A DNA stretch of 64,000 nt from QHXW01 sp035297145 (GTDB taxonomy: Bacteria; Acidobacteriota; Terriglobia; Bryobacterales; Bryobacteraceae). Below, in pieces: positions 15,890-25,303 of the stretch. The position numbers and the translations under genes are program-made. Every line of letters starts with the position of its first letter. The stretch's first letter is position 1. The stretch is from the NCBI GenBank assembly GCA_035297145.1, contig DATGZN010000046.1, forward strand, positions 1 to 64,000, given 5' to 3'. The notes under the pieces are model-generated. The model made no database searches and had not been told where the DNA came from. It saw only the letters and a program-made list of their open reading frames with translations.

Positions 15890-17265
15890 TGCTCGCGGGA
15901 GCGGCTAGGTCGCTGCGCATTTCGCAGGTGGGATTGCGCGGCGTGGTGGGCGCCGGAGGCCTGACCGCCGCACACGTGATGGATTTCGCTTCCGCATTCG
16001 GTACCTTTCTCGAGCCCGGCAGATGCGTCATAGTGGGCCGCGATCCGCGCGCCAGCGGCGTGATGCTCCGCGAAGGCGTTGTCGCCTCGCTGCTCGCTTG
16101 CGGAAAAGATGTTGTCGATCTCGGCATCACTCCATCCCCCGTGATCCAGCACACAATCCGCCGCCTGGATGCGGCCGGAGGCATCTCCATCGGCGCCAGC
16201 CACAACGCCGCCGAGTGGAACGCGCTGAAGTTTTTCGGCCGCAACGCGATTTATCTTTCCACCGCCGAGGCCAACGAGCTGCTCGATATCTACCACCTGA
16301 AAAAGTTCAGCTTCGTCGAGTGGAACCGGCTAGGGACCTTACTAGCCGACGACCATTCTCTGGATCCGTATCTCGACGAACTGGCCGCCGTCTTCGATTT
16401 CGAGGCTCTACGCAAATTTCGCGTCGTGGTGGATTGTTGCAGCGGAACCTCATCCTTGATTCTGCGTCGCATCAATGAGCGCTTCGGATTCCAGTTCATT
16501 CTGATTAACGAAAAAATGCGCGGCGTGGCGTTCGCGCATGAGCCCGCCACCAATAAAGACATGGTCGCGCTCCAGCTCGCGCCGCTCATGCAGCCGCTCG
16601 GCGCCGATGCCGGCTTTCTGTTCGACGCCGATTCCGATCGGGTAGCCTTCGCCACTGAAGACGGCGCGGCAGTTTCTGAGGAAATGGTGCTGCCGCTCCT
16701 AGCCGACTACCTTCTGCCCCGCGCTGCCGGCAAACTCGTCATCACCAACGTCTCGACGACTGCTTTGGTAGATGAGGTCGCCGCGCGTCACGGTGGTGAA
16801 GTGGTGCGAGCGGCCGTGGGAAGGCAGGCCGCCATCGACGCGCTTTCTACCTACAGGCCAGAGCAGATCGCTCTCGCCGGAGAAGGTACTGGCGCCATCA
16901 TGATGCCGCAGTTCCGCTTCGTTTACGATGGCATCGCATCCATGCTCGCCCTGCTCTCGATGATGCGCGAACGAGGCCGTAAGCTTTCCGAGATCGTCGC
17001 CTCCTATCCGAAGTACTCCATCCTCAAGGGCCAGGTGCCGCTCGTGACGCACCGCATCCCGGCGCTGCTCGCGTCTCTCCGCGAGCACTATTCCGATGGC
17101 CGCCCGAGCGTGGTGGACGGCCTGCGGGTCGATTGGCCCGGCCGCTGGTTTCACGTCCGCGTGAGCCAGACCGAGCCCGTCGTGCGCATCATCTGCGAGC
17201 AGCGCGGCGAAGCTCCCCGCGAGCTTTACCAAACACTCATCGAGATGGTCCGGAGCTTCGCCTGA
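15889..17265 (+). CDS. Phosphohexomutase paralogue with diverged motifs
   Basis: The 458-residue protein is an alpha-D-phosphohexomutase. The start at 15889 overlaps the previous stop (TAATG). Visible motifs: GLRGVVG near the N-terminus, GASHNAAEWN with phosphoserine Ser104 but Ala in place of the usual Pro, the metal loop DADSDRVAF, the sugar-binding GEGTGAIM in place of GEGNGG, and the phosphate-binding RVSQTEPVVRI. All catalytic positions remain but several flanking residues differ from the next gene, so substrate specificity probably differs. It may be a GlmM- or PMM-type enzyme; I cannot decide. Confidence 0.85.
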   Translation: MLAGAARSLRISQVGLRGVVGAGGLTAAHVMDFASAFGTFLEPGRCVIVGRDPRASGVMLREGVVASLLACGKDVVDLGITPSPVIQHTIRRLDAAGGISIGASHNAAEWNALKFFGRNAIYLSTAEANELLDIYHLKKFSFVEWNRLGTLLADDHSLDPYLDELAAVFDFEALRKFRVVVDCCSGTSSLILRRINERFGFQFILINEKMRGVAFAHEPATNKDMVALQLAPLMQPLGADAGFLFDADSDRVAFATEDGAAVSEEMVLPLLADYLLPRAAGKLVITNVSTTALVDEVAARHGGEVVRAAVGRQAAIDALSTYRPEQIALAGEGTGAIMMPQFRFVYDGIASMLALLSMMRERGRKLSEIVASYPKYSILKGQVPLVTHRIPALLASLREHYSDGRPSVVDGLRVDWPGRWFHVRVSQTEPVVRIICEQRGEAPRELYQTLIEMVRSFA

Positions 17266-18626
17266 TGCCACGCCGCGAACATCTGCTCAAGATCGGCGTC
17301 TCCGGAATCCGCGGCGTGGTGGGCGAGTTCCTCACGCCCGCGCTGGCTGCGTCGTTCGCGCAGGCTTTCGGCACCTATGTCGGCGGCGGGCGCGTGGTCT
17401 TGGGCCGCGATACCCGGTCTTCGGGTGAGATGCTCACGCACGCGGTCGCCTGCGGATTGCTGGCCGCGGGCTGCGAGGTGGTCGAAACCGGCATCCTGCC
17501 CACACCGACCATTCAAATGTATGTCGCCGCCACACATGCGCAAGGCGGCATCGCCGTCACCGCATCCCACAATCCGCCGGAATACAACGCGCTGAAGCTT
17601 TTCAATGCGCAGGGCCTGTTTTTCAATAATTACGAACGCGCGGAGTTGCTCGATCTCTACCATCAAAGCAATTTCCGCCAGGCGACTAACGAAGAAATCA
17701 GCCGCGTGATCATCGATCGCGGCTCGGCGCCCAAACTGCATTTCGACAAAGTGCTGGCGCACGTCGATGCCGAGCGCATTCGCAACCGGAAGTTTCGCGT
17801 GGCGCTCGACGCAGTAAACGGCGCGGGCGCTGTGACCACTCCCGGATTTCTGCGCGACGTGCTCGGCTGCGACCTGGTAGCCATTTCCGTTGACCCCACG
17901 AAGGTGTTCCCGCGCGAGGCCGAGCCCAAAGCGGAGACTCTCGGCGAGATCGCCGCCCTGGTGCGCGAGTGTCATCGCGAAATCGGTTTCGCGCAGGATC
18001 CCGACGGCGACCGTCTCGCCGTGATCGATGAGAACGGCGTAGTCCTGGATAATGACGACGTTCTCGCGCTCGCCGTGGATGCCGCGCTGCGCCGCTTGCC
18101 GGGTGACGTCGTCGTGAATCTGACTACGTCCTCCGTCATCGACGATGTCGCCGCGGCGCACGGCCGCCGCGTCTACCGTACTCCCGTCGGCGAAGCCAAC
18201 GTCGTCGAGACCATGCAGGCCGTCAACGCCGTGATCGGCGGCGAGGGGTCCAACGGCGGCATCATTTTTCCGGCCGTGCACCTCTGCCGCGATAGCTATA
18301 CCGGCATGGCGTTCCTGCTCGATCGCATGGCGGAGACTGGCGAAACAATCTCGGCGCTGGCCGCGCGGCTGCCGAAATACTATCGCCACTACGGCAAAGT
18401 AGCATTCGAGCACGGCCGGCTCGGTCCGCTGATGCAGAGCCTGGAAACGCGCTTCCCGTCGGCTCGGAAAGACCGCGCCGATGGCCTCAAGCTCTTGCTG
18501 CCCGAAGGCTGGATCCACGTGCGGTCGTCTAACACCGAGCCCCTGCTGCGCGTCGCGGCCGAGGCCAAGAGCCGTGCCACCGTCGACGCTCTGTATGCGG
18601 AGGTACTGCGCCTGTTTAACGGATAG
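17265..18626 (+). CDS. Phosphohexomutase, GlmM/ManB-like
   Basis: The 453-residue protein carries canonical motifs: GVSGIRGVVGE, TASHNPPEYN with phosphoserine Ser101, the Mg2+ loop DPDGDRLAV, GGEGSNGGIIFP and RSSNTEPLLRV. The pattern fits phosphoglucosamine mutase or a phosphomannomutase. GlmM would supply glucosamine-1-phosphate for peptidoglycan and lipopolysaccharide. The start is the ATG at 17265 overlapping the previous TGA (TGATG). It is a tandem paralogue of the preceding gene. Confidence 0.87.
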   Translation: MPRREHLLKIGVSGIRGVVGEFLTPALAASFAQAFGTYVGGGRVVLGRDTRSSGEMLTHAVACGLLAAGCEVVETGILPTPTIQMYVAATHAQGGIAVTASHNPPEYNALKLFNAQGLFFNNYERAELLDLYHQSNFRQATNEEISRVIIDRGSAPKLHFDKVLAHVDAERIRNRKFRVALDAVNGAGAVTTPGFLRDVLGCDLVAISVDPTKVFPREAEPKAETLGEIAALVRECHREIGFAQDPDGDRLAVIDENGVVLDNDDVLALAVDAALRRLPGDVVVNLTTSSVIDDVAAAHGRRVYRTPVGEANVVETMQAVNAVIGGEGSNGGIIFPAVHLCRDSYTGMAFLLDRMAETGETISALAARLPKYYRHYGKVAFEHGRLGPLMQSLETRFPSARKDRADGLKLLLPEGWIHVRSSNTEPLLRVAAEAKSRATVDALYAEVLRLFNG

Positions 18627-18681
18627 ACGCGCCGCGCTTTACACGGCGACAACGTCCCGTAAAATCGATCGACCGGATTCC

Positions 18682-18789
18682 TGTAGCGCGGGGGTACCGC
18701 GCCGTTTGCGGGACACCCGCGGCTTTTAGAAACGCGCCGAACCCAAACTGCCGCAGGTCCCCGCCAAAAACGCGTGGCCCTTCGCTACA
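18682..18789. repeat. Inverted-doublet intergenic repeat, copy 2
   Basis: The block starts TGTAGCGCGGGGGTACCGCG and ends AACGCGTGGCCCTTCGCTACA-like, with CCGCAGGTCCCCGCC inside. The left half read in reverse (TTTGCGGGACACCCGCGGC) mirrors the right half (GCCGCAGGTCCCCGCC). It is 108 bp, against 106 bp for copy 1 at 4386-4491, and lies between convergent genes. Confidence 0.6.
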
Positions 18790-18853
18790 CCGGTCGTTCG
18801 ACACTCACCGGGACGGAGGGTGAGTGGTTGCGGCCCGGCTGACCGCGTCCTGC

Positions 18854-18885
18854 GTAGAGGCCGGACACGTGTCCGGCCTCGCTAC
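18854..18885. repeat. Perfect 24-bp palindrome flanked by GTAG/CTAC
   Basis: Bases 18857-18880 are a perfect palindrome centred on ACACGTGT with GAGGCCGG/CCGGCCTC arms. GTAG precedes and CTAC follows. It stands 8 bp beyond the stop of the DUF2147 gene and could stabilise or terminate that transcript, but there is no T-run. It belongs to the same hairpin family as 29939, 33773 and 44413. Confidence 0.65.
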
Positions 18886-18888
18886 TCT

Positions 18889-19353
18889 CTACGGTTCCCG
18901 GACCCAGATCTGTGAGCGCCCAAGCAAAGGCGCAAATAGGTATCCGCGGACCAGCAGCCTCTTGCCCTCATCCAGCAGCCGGAGCTTGCAGCGGTAAACC
19001 ATGCCCGTGTCCGGGTCCAGAATATCCCCGCCGCCGTATTCGTCCCCCTGCTTCCGGAGCCCACGCAAAACCACCATCCCGATGATCGGCTTTCCCTTCC
19101 GATCATCCGTGCATAGGTCGCAACGCTCCTCCGCTTCATTGGGTTTGAGCGCAGCCTCTACCTTCCCAAACAGAGCCCCGTGCTCTTCGTAGATGCGCAC
19201 AATTCCGCGCGCCACGCCCGTCTTATCGTCGACCGTCCTCCAGCGCCCAGCCGGCGACAGATTCGCGGCAAATTGCGCGCCAACAGCCGTCAAAAAGATG
19301 GGCGCCAGCCAAACGGCCCGGCAGAGGTTGGTTTGCATTCGCAAACGATTCAA
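18889..19353 (-). CDS. Secreted DUF2147 protein
   Basis: After an N-terminal signal (CRAVWLAPIFLTAVGAQFA) the protein has the DUF2147 beta-barrel pattern: SPAGRWRTVDDKTGVARGIV, IYEEHGALFGKVE, CDLCTDDRKGKPIIGMVVL, YGGGDILDPDTGMVYRCKLRL and KRLLVRGYL. The CxxC in CDLC is common in the family. Function is unknown. An internal ATG at residue 6 is an alternative start. 154 residues, normal length. Confidence 0.87.
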   Translation of the reverse strand: MNRLRMQTNLCRAVWLAPIFLTAVGAQFAANLSPAGRWRTVDDKTGVARGIVRIYEEHGALFGKVEAALKPNEAEERCDLCTDDRKGKPIIGMVVLRGLRKQGDEYGGGDILDPDTGMVYRCKLRLLDEGKRLLVRGYLFAPLLGRSQIWVREP

Positions 19354-19415
19354 ACTTTCAGTTTAACGAATGTGTAATATGATACATGCACCTGCCGAAC
19401 CCAGGGTTGTATTGA

Positions 19416-20699
19416 ATGATCGATAAACGCAATTTTCTGAACCTCAGCCGCGTCTTTTCGTCGGCGTCGGGAGATCTGTTCAACGGTTTTTTCACGTCCG
19501 GCAAGAAGTGGAAGTTCGACAAAGCCAGCCTCGTAGATAACCGCGCGCGCCGCATCTTCGATCTTGCCAAACGCGCTTGCGAGCACAATGTATATCCGTA
19601 CCAGTTGCCTCTGGAAGGCAGGTCCGGCCCCTGGATTGAAGCGGAAGGAAGCCGGATGCTCATGCTTTCTTCCTACGACTACCTCGGCCTGATCGGCGAC
19701 GAGCGCATCAACAACGCGGCCATCGCCGCCATCCACAAATATGGCACCGGCACCGGCGGTGTACGCCTGCTCACCGGAACTATCGACCTCCATCACAAGG
19801 TGGAAAGAGAGTTGGCGGCCTTCAAAGGCACGGCGGCGGCCATCACCTTCAGTTCCGGCTATCTCGCCAATCTCGCGGTGCTCTCGGCGCTGCTTTCACC
19901 GCAGGACCGCGTTCTGCTCGACTCCCTATCGCATCGCAGCCTGGTCGACGCCTGCCGGCTCTCCGGCGTGACCATCCGGCGCTTCCAGCACAACGATCCG
20001 GTTTCACTCCGCCAGGAACTGGAGTCCGACCCGCACACCGGCCGCACCCTCATCATCGCCGACGGCGTCTTTTCCATGGACGGCGACATCTGCCACCTGC
20101 CCGATCTGATCGCCCTGAAAAAGGAATTCAACTGCTACCTCATGATCGATGAGGCGCACGCAACCGGCGTCCTCGGCGCACATGGCCGCGGGACCGACGA
20201 GCATTTTGGCGTCGCCACCGCAGACGTGGACATCTGGACCGGTTCTCTTGCCAAAGCCATCCCCTCCAACGGCGGCTTCGTCGCCACCACCGAGGAAATC
20301 TCCGTTTACCTCCAGCACGCCGCGGCGCCGTTCATTTTCTCAGCCGCACTCTCCCCTTCTGCCATCGCGGCGGCTTCCGAGACTGTCTCTATTTTGAAAG
20401 CCGAACCGGAGCGCGTCGCGCGCTTGAAACAAAACGCCGACTTCCTGCGCGAAGGATTGCGCGACCTCGGCTACGACGTCGGCATGTCCGAGACTCCCAT
20501 CATCCCGGTGATCTTCGGCGACGAAGCCCCTGCGGCTCTCTGTGCCGGACACCTGCGAGAGCACGATATCGTAGTCACCCCGGTCCTCTTCCCCGCTGTG
20601 TCCCAAGGCGCCGCCCGCCTGCGCATCTGCGTGACCGCCGCCCACACCACCGAGGATTTGCAGTTCGCGCTCGACGCGTTCAGACGAGTGCGCAAGTAG
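19416..20699 (+). CDS. PLP-dependent alpha-oxoamine synthase family enzyme
   Basis: The 427-residue protein joins an amino acid to an acyl-CoA by decarboxylative condensation, as do serine palmitoyltransferase, KBL, AONS and ALAS. Motifs: SSYDYLGL, GTGTGGVRLLTGT, HRSLVDACRLSG, ADGVFSMDGDI, MIDEAHATGVLGAHGRG and the PLP lysine in TGSLAKAIPSNGG (Lys280). The N-terminal extension of about 45 residues and the missing bio or kbl neighbours favour a lipid-type enzyme over biotin synthesis, possibly serine palmitoyltransferase. No acyl-carrier gene is adjacent, so the substrate stays open. Confidence 0.82.
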   Translation: MIDKRNFLNLSRVFSSASGDLFNGFFTSGKKWKFDKASLVDNRARRIFDLAKRACEHNVYPYQLPLEGRSGPWIEAEGSRMLMLSSYDYLGLIGDERINNAAIAAIHKYGTGTGGVRLLTGTIDLHHKVERELAAFKGTAAAITFSSGYLANLAVLSALLSPQDRVLLDSLSHRSLVDACRLSGVTIRRFQHNDPVSLRQELESDPHTGRTLIIADGVFSMDGDICHLPDLIALKKEFNCYLMIDEAHATGVLGAHGRGTDEHFGVATADVDIWTGSLAKAIPSNGGFVATTEEISVYLQHAAAPFIFSAALSPSAIAAASETVSILKAEPERVARLKQNADFLREGLRDLGYDVGMSETPIIPVIFGDEAPAALCAGHLREHDIVVTPVLFPAVSQGAARLRICVTAAHTTEDLQFALDAFRRVRK

Positions 20700-20706
20700 C
20701 GTTTTT

Positions 20707-20736
20707 GCGTTCGCGTCGATTCGCCTTCATTCGCGG
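20707..20736. repeat. Short GCGAAT-type repeat, copy 1
   Basis: On the reverse strand this reads CGCGAATGAAGGCGAATCG and then ACGCGAACGC, i.e. three spaced GCGAA units. The same unit array occurs at 37533-37563 on the other strand. It fills the space after the alpha-oxoamine synthase stop. Role unknown. Confidence 0.4.
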
Positions 20737-20768
20737 CCTATCGCTCTTTGTCTGTGTCGGCGCTTTCC

Positions 20769-21410
20769 CTACTTCACGCCCACCGCGCAGACCACGCTCA
20801 CCGGCTTCAGCTTCTTCGATTCCAGGCGTACCTGCGAGAAACCCGCCGACTTTAGATTCTCCGTTAGCATTTTGCCCGTCTCCCGCGCCGTCCGCTCATT
20901 GGCGCCCTTCGATCGGGGCTGCACCGCTACGGCGATTCGGCCGCCCTCGCGCAGCACGCGGAGCATCTCCTGAATGGGGGCGAGCGGATCTTGCCAAAAC
21001 TGCGCCACGTTGATGGAGAAAACCTTGTCGAAACTGCCGTCAGGATACGGCAAGCGCGATGCAGAGCCGAGTTGCAATTCCACCCTCCCTGCCTGGATGC
21101 CCGCCGCATTGCGCCGCTGCGCCTGCTGCAGCATCACCTCGGAGTGATCGATGCCCGCGATGAATCCATGCACCGCAATTTCGCTCACTCGCCGGATGTC
21201 GACGCCCGATCCGAATCCGATCTCCAGCACGCGATCCTTGTCGTGAATCTCGAGCAAGGGCAACACCCACCAACTGCGCTCTTTATTTCGAAACGCCATG
21301 AGGTGCCCGGCCAGTTGGCCGAGTGCGCCCGTGGGCCGCGCGAACTGCTGGCGCCATCCGCCCCGGCCGGGAACGTCGATTGCTCTGGATGTTGCGGGTA
21401 AGGTCATCAT
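20769..21410 (-). CDS. Class I SAM-dependent methyltransferase
   Basis: The 213-residue protein has motif I DRVLEIGFGSGVDI, the acidic loop GIDHSEVMLQQA, a post-I ELQLGSASRLPYPDGSFDKV (DxxxxLPY-type) and LREGGRIAVAV. This is the UbiE/methyltransferase-11 fold. Substrate unknown. GAGGGAG lies before the ATG pair. It faces away from bamA and toward the alpha-oxoamine synthase. Confidence 0.87.
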   Translation of the reverse strand: MMTLPATSRAIDVPGRGGWRQQFARPTGALGQLAGHLMAFRNKERSWWVLPLLEIHDKDRVLEIGFGSGVDIRRVSEIAVHGFIAGIDHSEVMLQQAQRRNAAGIQAGRVELQLGSASRLPYPDGSFDKVFSINVAQFWQDPLAPIQEMLRVLREGGRIAVAVQPRSKGANERTARETGKMLTENLKSAGFSQVRLESKKLKPVSVVCAVGVK

Positions 21411-21638
21411 GCGTCGGCTCCCTCATACATTACGAAGGTCTTGCGCGCCGCGTTCCCGCTTTTACCTGTGCGGGCGCCGCCCACTGAGGTGTGCAGGGCT
21501 CAGAGACTCCCTGTCGTTGTCCCTGGAGAGACCTTTCGCTACAATAGTCCCTTATCACATCGTTGCGGTGCTGAAACGGGCTTGGGGGAGATTTGCGTCC
21601 CTTCGTAGTTGCCGACTGGAAAGGAATCCATATTTTTC

Positions 21639-24611
21639 ATGAGTGTTAACAGGCGCGTTCGCCTGGCCACCGTCTTGGTTTGCCTTCTTGCTTCGCTCAT
21701 CCCTGCTTGGTCGCAGAACCAATCTCCGCCTCCGCAGCAGCAGGCTGGGGGCCAGGCAAAGCCGGCCGAACAGGCCAAACCGGCCCAACAGCCTGCCCCG
21801 GCGAATCCGTTTGAGAACGTGCAGCCGGCCGCACCGCAGCAGCAAAAGCCCGCCCAGCCGGGCCAGCCGCAGCTCGAAGCTCCCAAGCCCGCGCCCGAAG
21901 CGCCCGCTCCAACCGCCGCGAACGTGATTGAGGACATCCAGTTCCGTGGCGCCCGCCGCGTTCCGCTGGACAGCTTGCGAGCCCAAACCGCCAACACCAA
22001 AAAAGGCGACATCTATAACGAGGACGCCCTGCACCGCGACTTCATGGCGCTGTGGAACAGCGGCCGATTCGATGACATCCGCCTGGAAACCGAGCCGGGA
22101 AAAACCGGCATCATCCTGCGCTGGGTGCTGACCGAGCGCCGGGTTATCCGCTCCATCAATTACAGCAAGGGCATGAAGTCCGTTAGTGTGTCGGAAGTGC
22201 TCGACCGGTTCAAGGAGCGGAAGGTCGGCCTGGTCACCGAGTCACAGTATGATCCCAATAAGGTGCAGCGCGCCGCTGTCGTTCTCAAGGAATATCTGGC
22301 CGAGCGAGGACGCCAGTACGCCACCGTGGAGCCGGAGATCCGCCAGGTTCCCCCGTCGTCGCTCGAAATCACCTTCAACGTGAATGAAGGGCCCAAGGTG
22401 AAGGTCGGCAAGATCGATATCGAGGGTAATCAAGCCATCGGCGACCGCGAGGTCATCGCCGCCATGAAGAACCTGCATCCCCTCGGCGTTCCCCATTCCA
22501 TCTATCTCGAAGGCCTGTTCCCCAAAACCTACGACTCCTCCAAGCTCGACGAAGACAAAGAGCGCGTCCGCCAGTTTTATCAGGACAAGGGCTACTTCAC
22601 CGTGCGCGTCCTCGATCAAACCGTGAGCATTCACGACGTCGGCGGCTCGGGCTTCCGCCTCCCTCTGATCAAAATGAACAAGCCCGGCAAGAACGCCGAC
22701 ATCACCCTGCCCATCGAAGAGGGCAAGCTAATGCATCTGAGCAAGATGAATTTCGTCGGCGTGAAGCTGTTCCGCACCACCGACTTCCTGCAACAGAGAA
22801 TCTTCCAGATGCAGGATGGCGATGTCTTCTCCACTGCCAAGCTGCGCAAAGGCATCGAGAATATGAAGAAGCTGTACGGCGAATTCGGCTATATCGACTT
22901 CGTTCCCGAGCCTTCCTTCGATGTTAACGGGGACAAGGTGGATCTCACCCTGACTGCCGACGAAGGCAAGCAATTCTTCGTGCGCCGCATCGACTTCACC
23001 GGCAACACCACTACACGTGACAAAGTGATACGCCGCGAGATCCTCCTCGATGAAGGTGATATCTACAATTCGCGCTTGTGGGACGTCAGCATCTTGCGTT
23101 TAAACCAGCTCGGGTATTTCGAGGTATTGAAAGCGGAAGATGCCGCCACACTCACGCGCAACACGCAAAGCAACACCGTCGATATCACGCTGAAGGTGAG
23201 GGAGCGCGGCAAGAACTCCGTCAGCCTGAATGGGGGCGTGTCCGGGATTGCCGGCACCTTCATCGGCTTGGGTTATGCCACCAATAACTTCCTTGGTCTG
23301 GGAGAGACTCTTTCCCTCAATTCCCAGCTAGGCACTCTGGTGCGTTCCGTGAACCTGGGGTTTACCGAACCCTACTTCCTCGACCGTCCGATCCAGGTGG
23401 GTTTTAATGTCTTTCTGTCTCGCTTCGACTATAACCAGGCGCGTGAAGAATCGATTCTGACCGGACAGAACCTGCTTCCGTTTTACAACGCGCTGGGCTC
23501 AAACAACCTGCTCAATTACCTCAACAATACTTATGGGTTCACGGCGTCCGCCAGCAAAATGCTGCGACGCAGCTTCGCCCGCGTTGGGCTAACGTATGGC
23601 TACACGGTGAATCACATCAAGACTCTCAGCACTGCCGCGACCGACTATTTCACCTACATCAATTTCGAAGGCGTGAATGGGCCGAACTCGCTGACCGGAA
23701 TCCACACCAGTTCCATTACACCGTCTTACAGCTATAACACCGTTAGCAATCCCATCAATCCCACGAGCGGCAAGAGCATCTTCATCGGCACGCAGTTTTC
23801 CGGTAGTTTCCTGGGTGGCAACGTGAACACTGTCCGGCCTTCGGTTGATTTCAAATATTTCCACCCCAACCCCTTGCACCGTACTCACATCCTGGCGGCT
23901 CATTTCATGACTTCCGTGCTGACCGGGTACGGCGGTAAGAGTGCACCTCCGTTCTCCCGTACTTATATGGGCGGTGAGCAGGATATCCGCGGATTTGACA
24001 TCTGGGGCGTCAGCCCGATCGGATTTATCCCCAGCCAAAGCACGGTGACCGTTTACAACAACGACGGCACGATACGGCAGCAGAAGGCTCTGGTCAATGG
24101 TGTGCCAACTCTTCAGAATGTGCAGCAAACCGTGCCCTCCTACCAGATCATCTTTCCGGGCGGAGATACGCAGATCCTCACGAATCTTGAATATCGCATT
24201 CCCATTTTTGGACCGGTCACCTTGGCGCTCTTTCTGGATGCCGGCGATAACCGCATCCTCCTTCCGGGGCAGTTGTCTATTAATCCCAGCCAGGTGTCGC
24301 TGTTGAACGCCCAATTCCCTCAGGCCGCCTTCAATGGCAAAGTCCTCCTGGCCCCAGGTACGCAGAATGTCCGTATGTCGACGGGTATTGAAATCCAGGT
24401 AGTGTTGCCAGTGGTGCAGGCGCCGTTCCGCGTCTATTGGGCTTACAATCCTCTTCGCGTGGACCAGAACCTGCAGCCGCCCGTGGTGGCCGACCGCTCG
24501 TTCTTCCCGAACAATCAGACTTTCTTGCAATCCCTGGCCGTATTCGGTCAGGCTTACCCGTTCTTCGAACGGGCCAGCACGTTCCGGTTTACCATCGGTC
24601 GTACATTTTAA
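21639..24611 (+). CDS. bamA: Outer membrane protein assembly factor BamA
   Basis: The start at 21639 (MSVNRRVRL) leads into a signal peptide; an in-frame TTG 10 codons earlier is less likely. After cleavage there is a Gln/Pro/Ala-rich linker (about residues 24-90), then POTRA repeats (for example IEDIQFRGARRVPLDSL, KVKVGKIDIEGNQAIGDREV, FVRRIDFTGNTTTRDKVIRR) and a C-terminal 16-stranded barrel ending in Phe. GGEQDIRGFDI is the conserved RGF loop motif. The protein (990 residues) is longer than enterobacterial BamA because of the linker and loop insertions. It inserts beta-barrel proteins into the outer membrane and is followed by two OmpH genes. Confidence 0.94.
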   Translation: MSVNRRVRLATVLVCLLASLIPAWSQNQSPPPQQQAGGQAKPAEQAKPAQQPAPANPFENVQPAAPQQQKPAQPGQPQLEAPKPAPEAPAPTAANVIEDIQFRGARRVPLDSLRAQTANTKKGDIYNEDALHRDFMALWNSGRFDDIRLETEPGKTGIILRWVLTERRVIRSINYSKGMKSVSVSEVLDRFKERKVGLVTESQYDPNKVQRAAVVLKEYLAERGRQYATVEPEIRQVPPSSLEITFNVNEGPKVKVGKIDIEGNQAIGDREVIAAMKNLHPLGVPHSIYLEGLFPKTYDSSKLDEDKERVRQFYQDKGYFTVRVLDQTVSIHDVGGSGFRLPLIKMNKPGKNADITLPIEEGKLMHLSKMNFVGVKLFRTTDFLQQRIFQMQDGDVFSTAKLRKGIENMKKLYGEFGYIDFVPEPSFDVNGDKVDLTLTADEGKQFFVRRIDFTGNTTTRDKVIRREILLDEGDIYNSRLWDVSILRLNQLGYFEVLKAEDAATLTRNTQSNTVDITLKVRERGKNSVSLNGGVSGIAGTFIGLGYATNNFLGLGETLSLNSQLGTLVRSVNLGFTEPYFLDRPIQVGFNVFLSRFDYNQAREESILTGQNLLPFYNALGSNNLLNYLNNTYGFTASASKMLRRSFARVGLTYGYTVNHIKTLSTAATDYFTYINFEGVNGPNSLTGIHTSSITPSYSYNTVSNPINPTSGKSIFIGTQFSGSFLGGNVNTVRPSVDFKYFHPNPLHRTHILAAHFMTSVLTGYGGKSAPPFSRTYMGGEQDIRGFDIWGVSPIGFIPSQSTVTVYNNDGTIRQQKALVNGVPTLQNVQQTVPSYQIIFPGGDTQILTNLEYRIPIFGPVTLALFLDAGDNRILLPGQLSINPSQVSLLNAQFPQAAFNGKVLLAPGTQNVRMSTGIEIQVVLPVVQAPFRVYWAYNPLRVDQNLQPPVVADRSFFPNNQTFLQSLAVFGQAYPFFERASTFRFTIGRTF

Positions 24612-24690
24612 ATCCGGTGCGGCAGTCACTTAGAATAGTTTCTACGGGATGGGCGGATCGCTCCCCGGCTTTTGGTGAAGGAGTTTAGTT

Positions 24691-25293
24691 GTGAAAAGTA
24701 TACGTTTCGTTTTACCGTTGCTCGCGCTCTCGGCGGCGTTGCCATCGCCGGCGCAAACCAACGGCAAGGTGGCGGTCATCAACATCCAGAGCGCCCTCGT
24801 CAGCACAAAGGACGGCCAGAAGGCCGCTAACGAGATCACGACCCGGTTCGCGCCCAAAAAGGCCGATTTCGAGAAAAGGCAAAACGAGCTCAATCAGTTG
24901 CAGGATCAGCTCAATCGCGGGCGCAACACGCTGAGCGACGAAGCGCGGCAGAATCTCGTGCGCGAGATCGATCAGAAGACCAAGTCGCTCAAGTACGACA
25001 CCGAAGACGCTCAGGCCGAGCTGAACCAGGAAGAGCAAAAGATTATGGGCGAACTGTTCGGGCGTGTCCGAGCGGTAGTCGATAAATACGCTAAAGACAA
25101 TGGCTACGTCCTGGTGCTGGATGACAGCTCACAGCAGGTCATGGTTTACGCGTCTAGCTCCATCGATATCACTCGGGACATTATCGAGCTGTACGACAAG
25201 AACTCGCCCGGGTCCTCCGCTCCAGTGAGTTCCAGTGCCGCCCCGCCCGCCAGACCGCCTGCGGCCGCCAAGCCGGCTACGCCGTCCAAATGA
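24691..25293 (+). CDS. OmpH/Skp-family periplasmic chaperone, first copy
   Basis: A signal peptide ending SPAQT is followed by GKVAVINIQSALVSTKDGQ, the conserved strand, then a long coiled-coil of about 90 residues (FEKRQNELNQLQDQLNRG..., QAELNQEEQKIMGELF) and a final strand-helix (YAKDNGYVLVLDDS). The tail is Ser/Ala/Pro-rich. Skp proteins hold unfolded outer-membrane proteins for BamA. The start is GTG with AAGGAG upstream. It lies 79 bp after bamA. Confidence 0.88.
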   Translation: MKSIRFVLPLLALSAALPSPAQTNGKVAVINIQSALVSTKDGQKAANEITTRFAPKKADFEKRQNELNQLQDQLNRGRNTLSDEARQNLVREIDQKTKSLKYDTEDAQAELNQEEQKIMGELFGRVRAVVDKYAKDNGYVLVLDDSSQQVMVYASSSIDITRDIIELYDKNSPGSSAPVSSSAAPPARPPAAAKPATPSK

Positions 25294-25303
25294 GGAATAA
25301 GTC

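Noticed and set aside
17226..18518. 430-codon reverse frame opposite the second phosphohexomutase
   Set aside because: Antisense shadow with His/Asp/Arg-rich low-complexity content; the forward frame has all family motifs.
21640..21860. Gln/Pro-rich start of bamA as a separate gene or frameshift
   Set aside because: The frame is continuous from signal peptide through POTRA domains, so it is a linker within one protein.
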